A program made the position numbers and the translations under genes. Below are positions 22,093 through 22,121 of a DNA stretch of 22,121 nt, one piece after another (positions within the stretch are counted from its first letter, which is position 1; the number at the start of each line of letters is the position of its first letter). The notes under the pieces are model-generated. The model made no database searches and was not told the DNA's origin. It saw only the letters and a program-made list of their open reading frames with translations. Origin of the DNA: Megasphaera sp. UBA5897 (GTDB taxonomy: Bacteria > Bacillota > Negativicutes > Veillonellales > Megasphaeraceae); contig DJEN01000092.1 of the NCBI GenBank assembly GCA_002431345.1, positions 1 through 22,121 on the forward strand, given 5' to 3'.

Positions 22093-22121
22093 CCATAAAA
22101 CGAAATATCTGTCAACAGGCT

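Noticed and set aside
22087..22115. Inverted repeat TTGACA...TGTCAA around the lpxC -35 region
   Set aside because: Only six bases per arm with an 18-base spacer, and one arm is itself the -35 box. Chance is likely; noted only in the promoter entry.

Overview
The window reads as chromosomal DNA from a diderm Firmicute of the class Negativicutes (a Veillonella/Megasphaera/Dialister-like organism; this is inference). It pairs genes typical of Firmicutes (the fatty-acid regulator FapR, YitT, the PC4-like YdbC) with an almost complete set of outer-membrane lipopolysaccharide genes. All 23 genes I can support lie on the minus strand, so transcription runs from the right edge to the left. I see no RNA genes, mobile elements, CRISPR arrays or large repeats, and no gene-free stretch longer than about 180 bases.

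In the direction of transcription: (1) lpxC-fabZ-lpxA (22004 to 19724) has a promoter at 22063-22092 and a terminator at 19676-19714. (2) A very tight 14-gene unit follows, lpxI-lpxB-msbA-waaA-lpxK-kdsB-kdsA-kdsD-kdsC-lpxL-lptC-lptA-lptB-lptF/G (19584 to 6186). It is bracketed by a near-consensus promoter (19625-19653) and a strong intrinsic terminator (6138-6180). It covers lipid A from UDP-diacylglucosamine onward, Kdo synthesis, activation and transfer, flipping by MsbA and the inner-membrane side of Lpt export. (3) Three overlapping genes encode a DUF3084 membrane coiled-coil protein, a YqgF/RuvX-like RNase H-fold protein and a YitT-family membrane protein (6055 to 3512). (4) A single-gene unit encodes a YdbC/PC4-like ssDNA-binding protein (3326 to 3096), with its own promoter and a terminator. 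(5) fapR-plsX-fabH-fabD (2945 to the left edge, fabD cut off) has a near-consensus promoter and a probable FapR operator in the leader.

The genes fit together as envelope lipid supply. The fapR operon starts fatty acid and phospholipid synthesis. fabZ sits among the first lipid A genes, where LpxC/LpxA activity and FabZ draw on the same 3-hydroxyacyl-ACP pool. The 14-gene unit finishes and exports Kdo-lipid A. lpxD, lptD and any second lptF/lptG gene are absent from the window. Points most worth a second look are the DUF3084/YqgF-like/YitT module, the lone LptF/G permease, the FapR operator together with altered ligand-pocket residues in FapR, and a palindrome in the lpxC leader.
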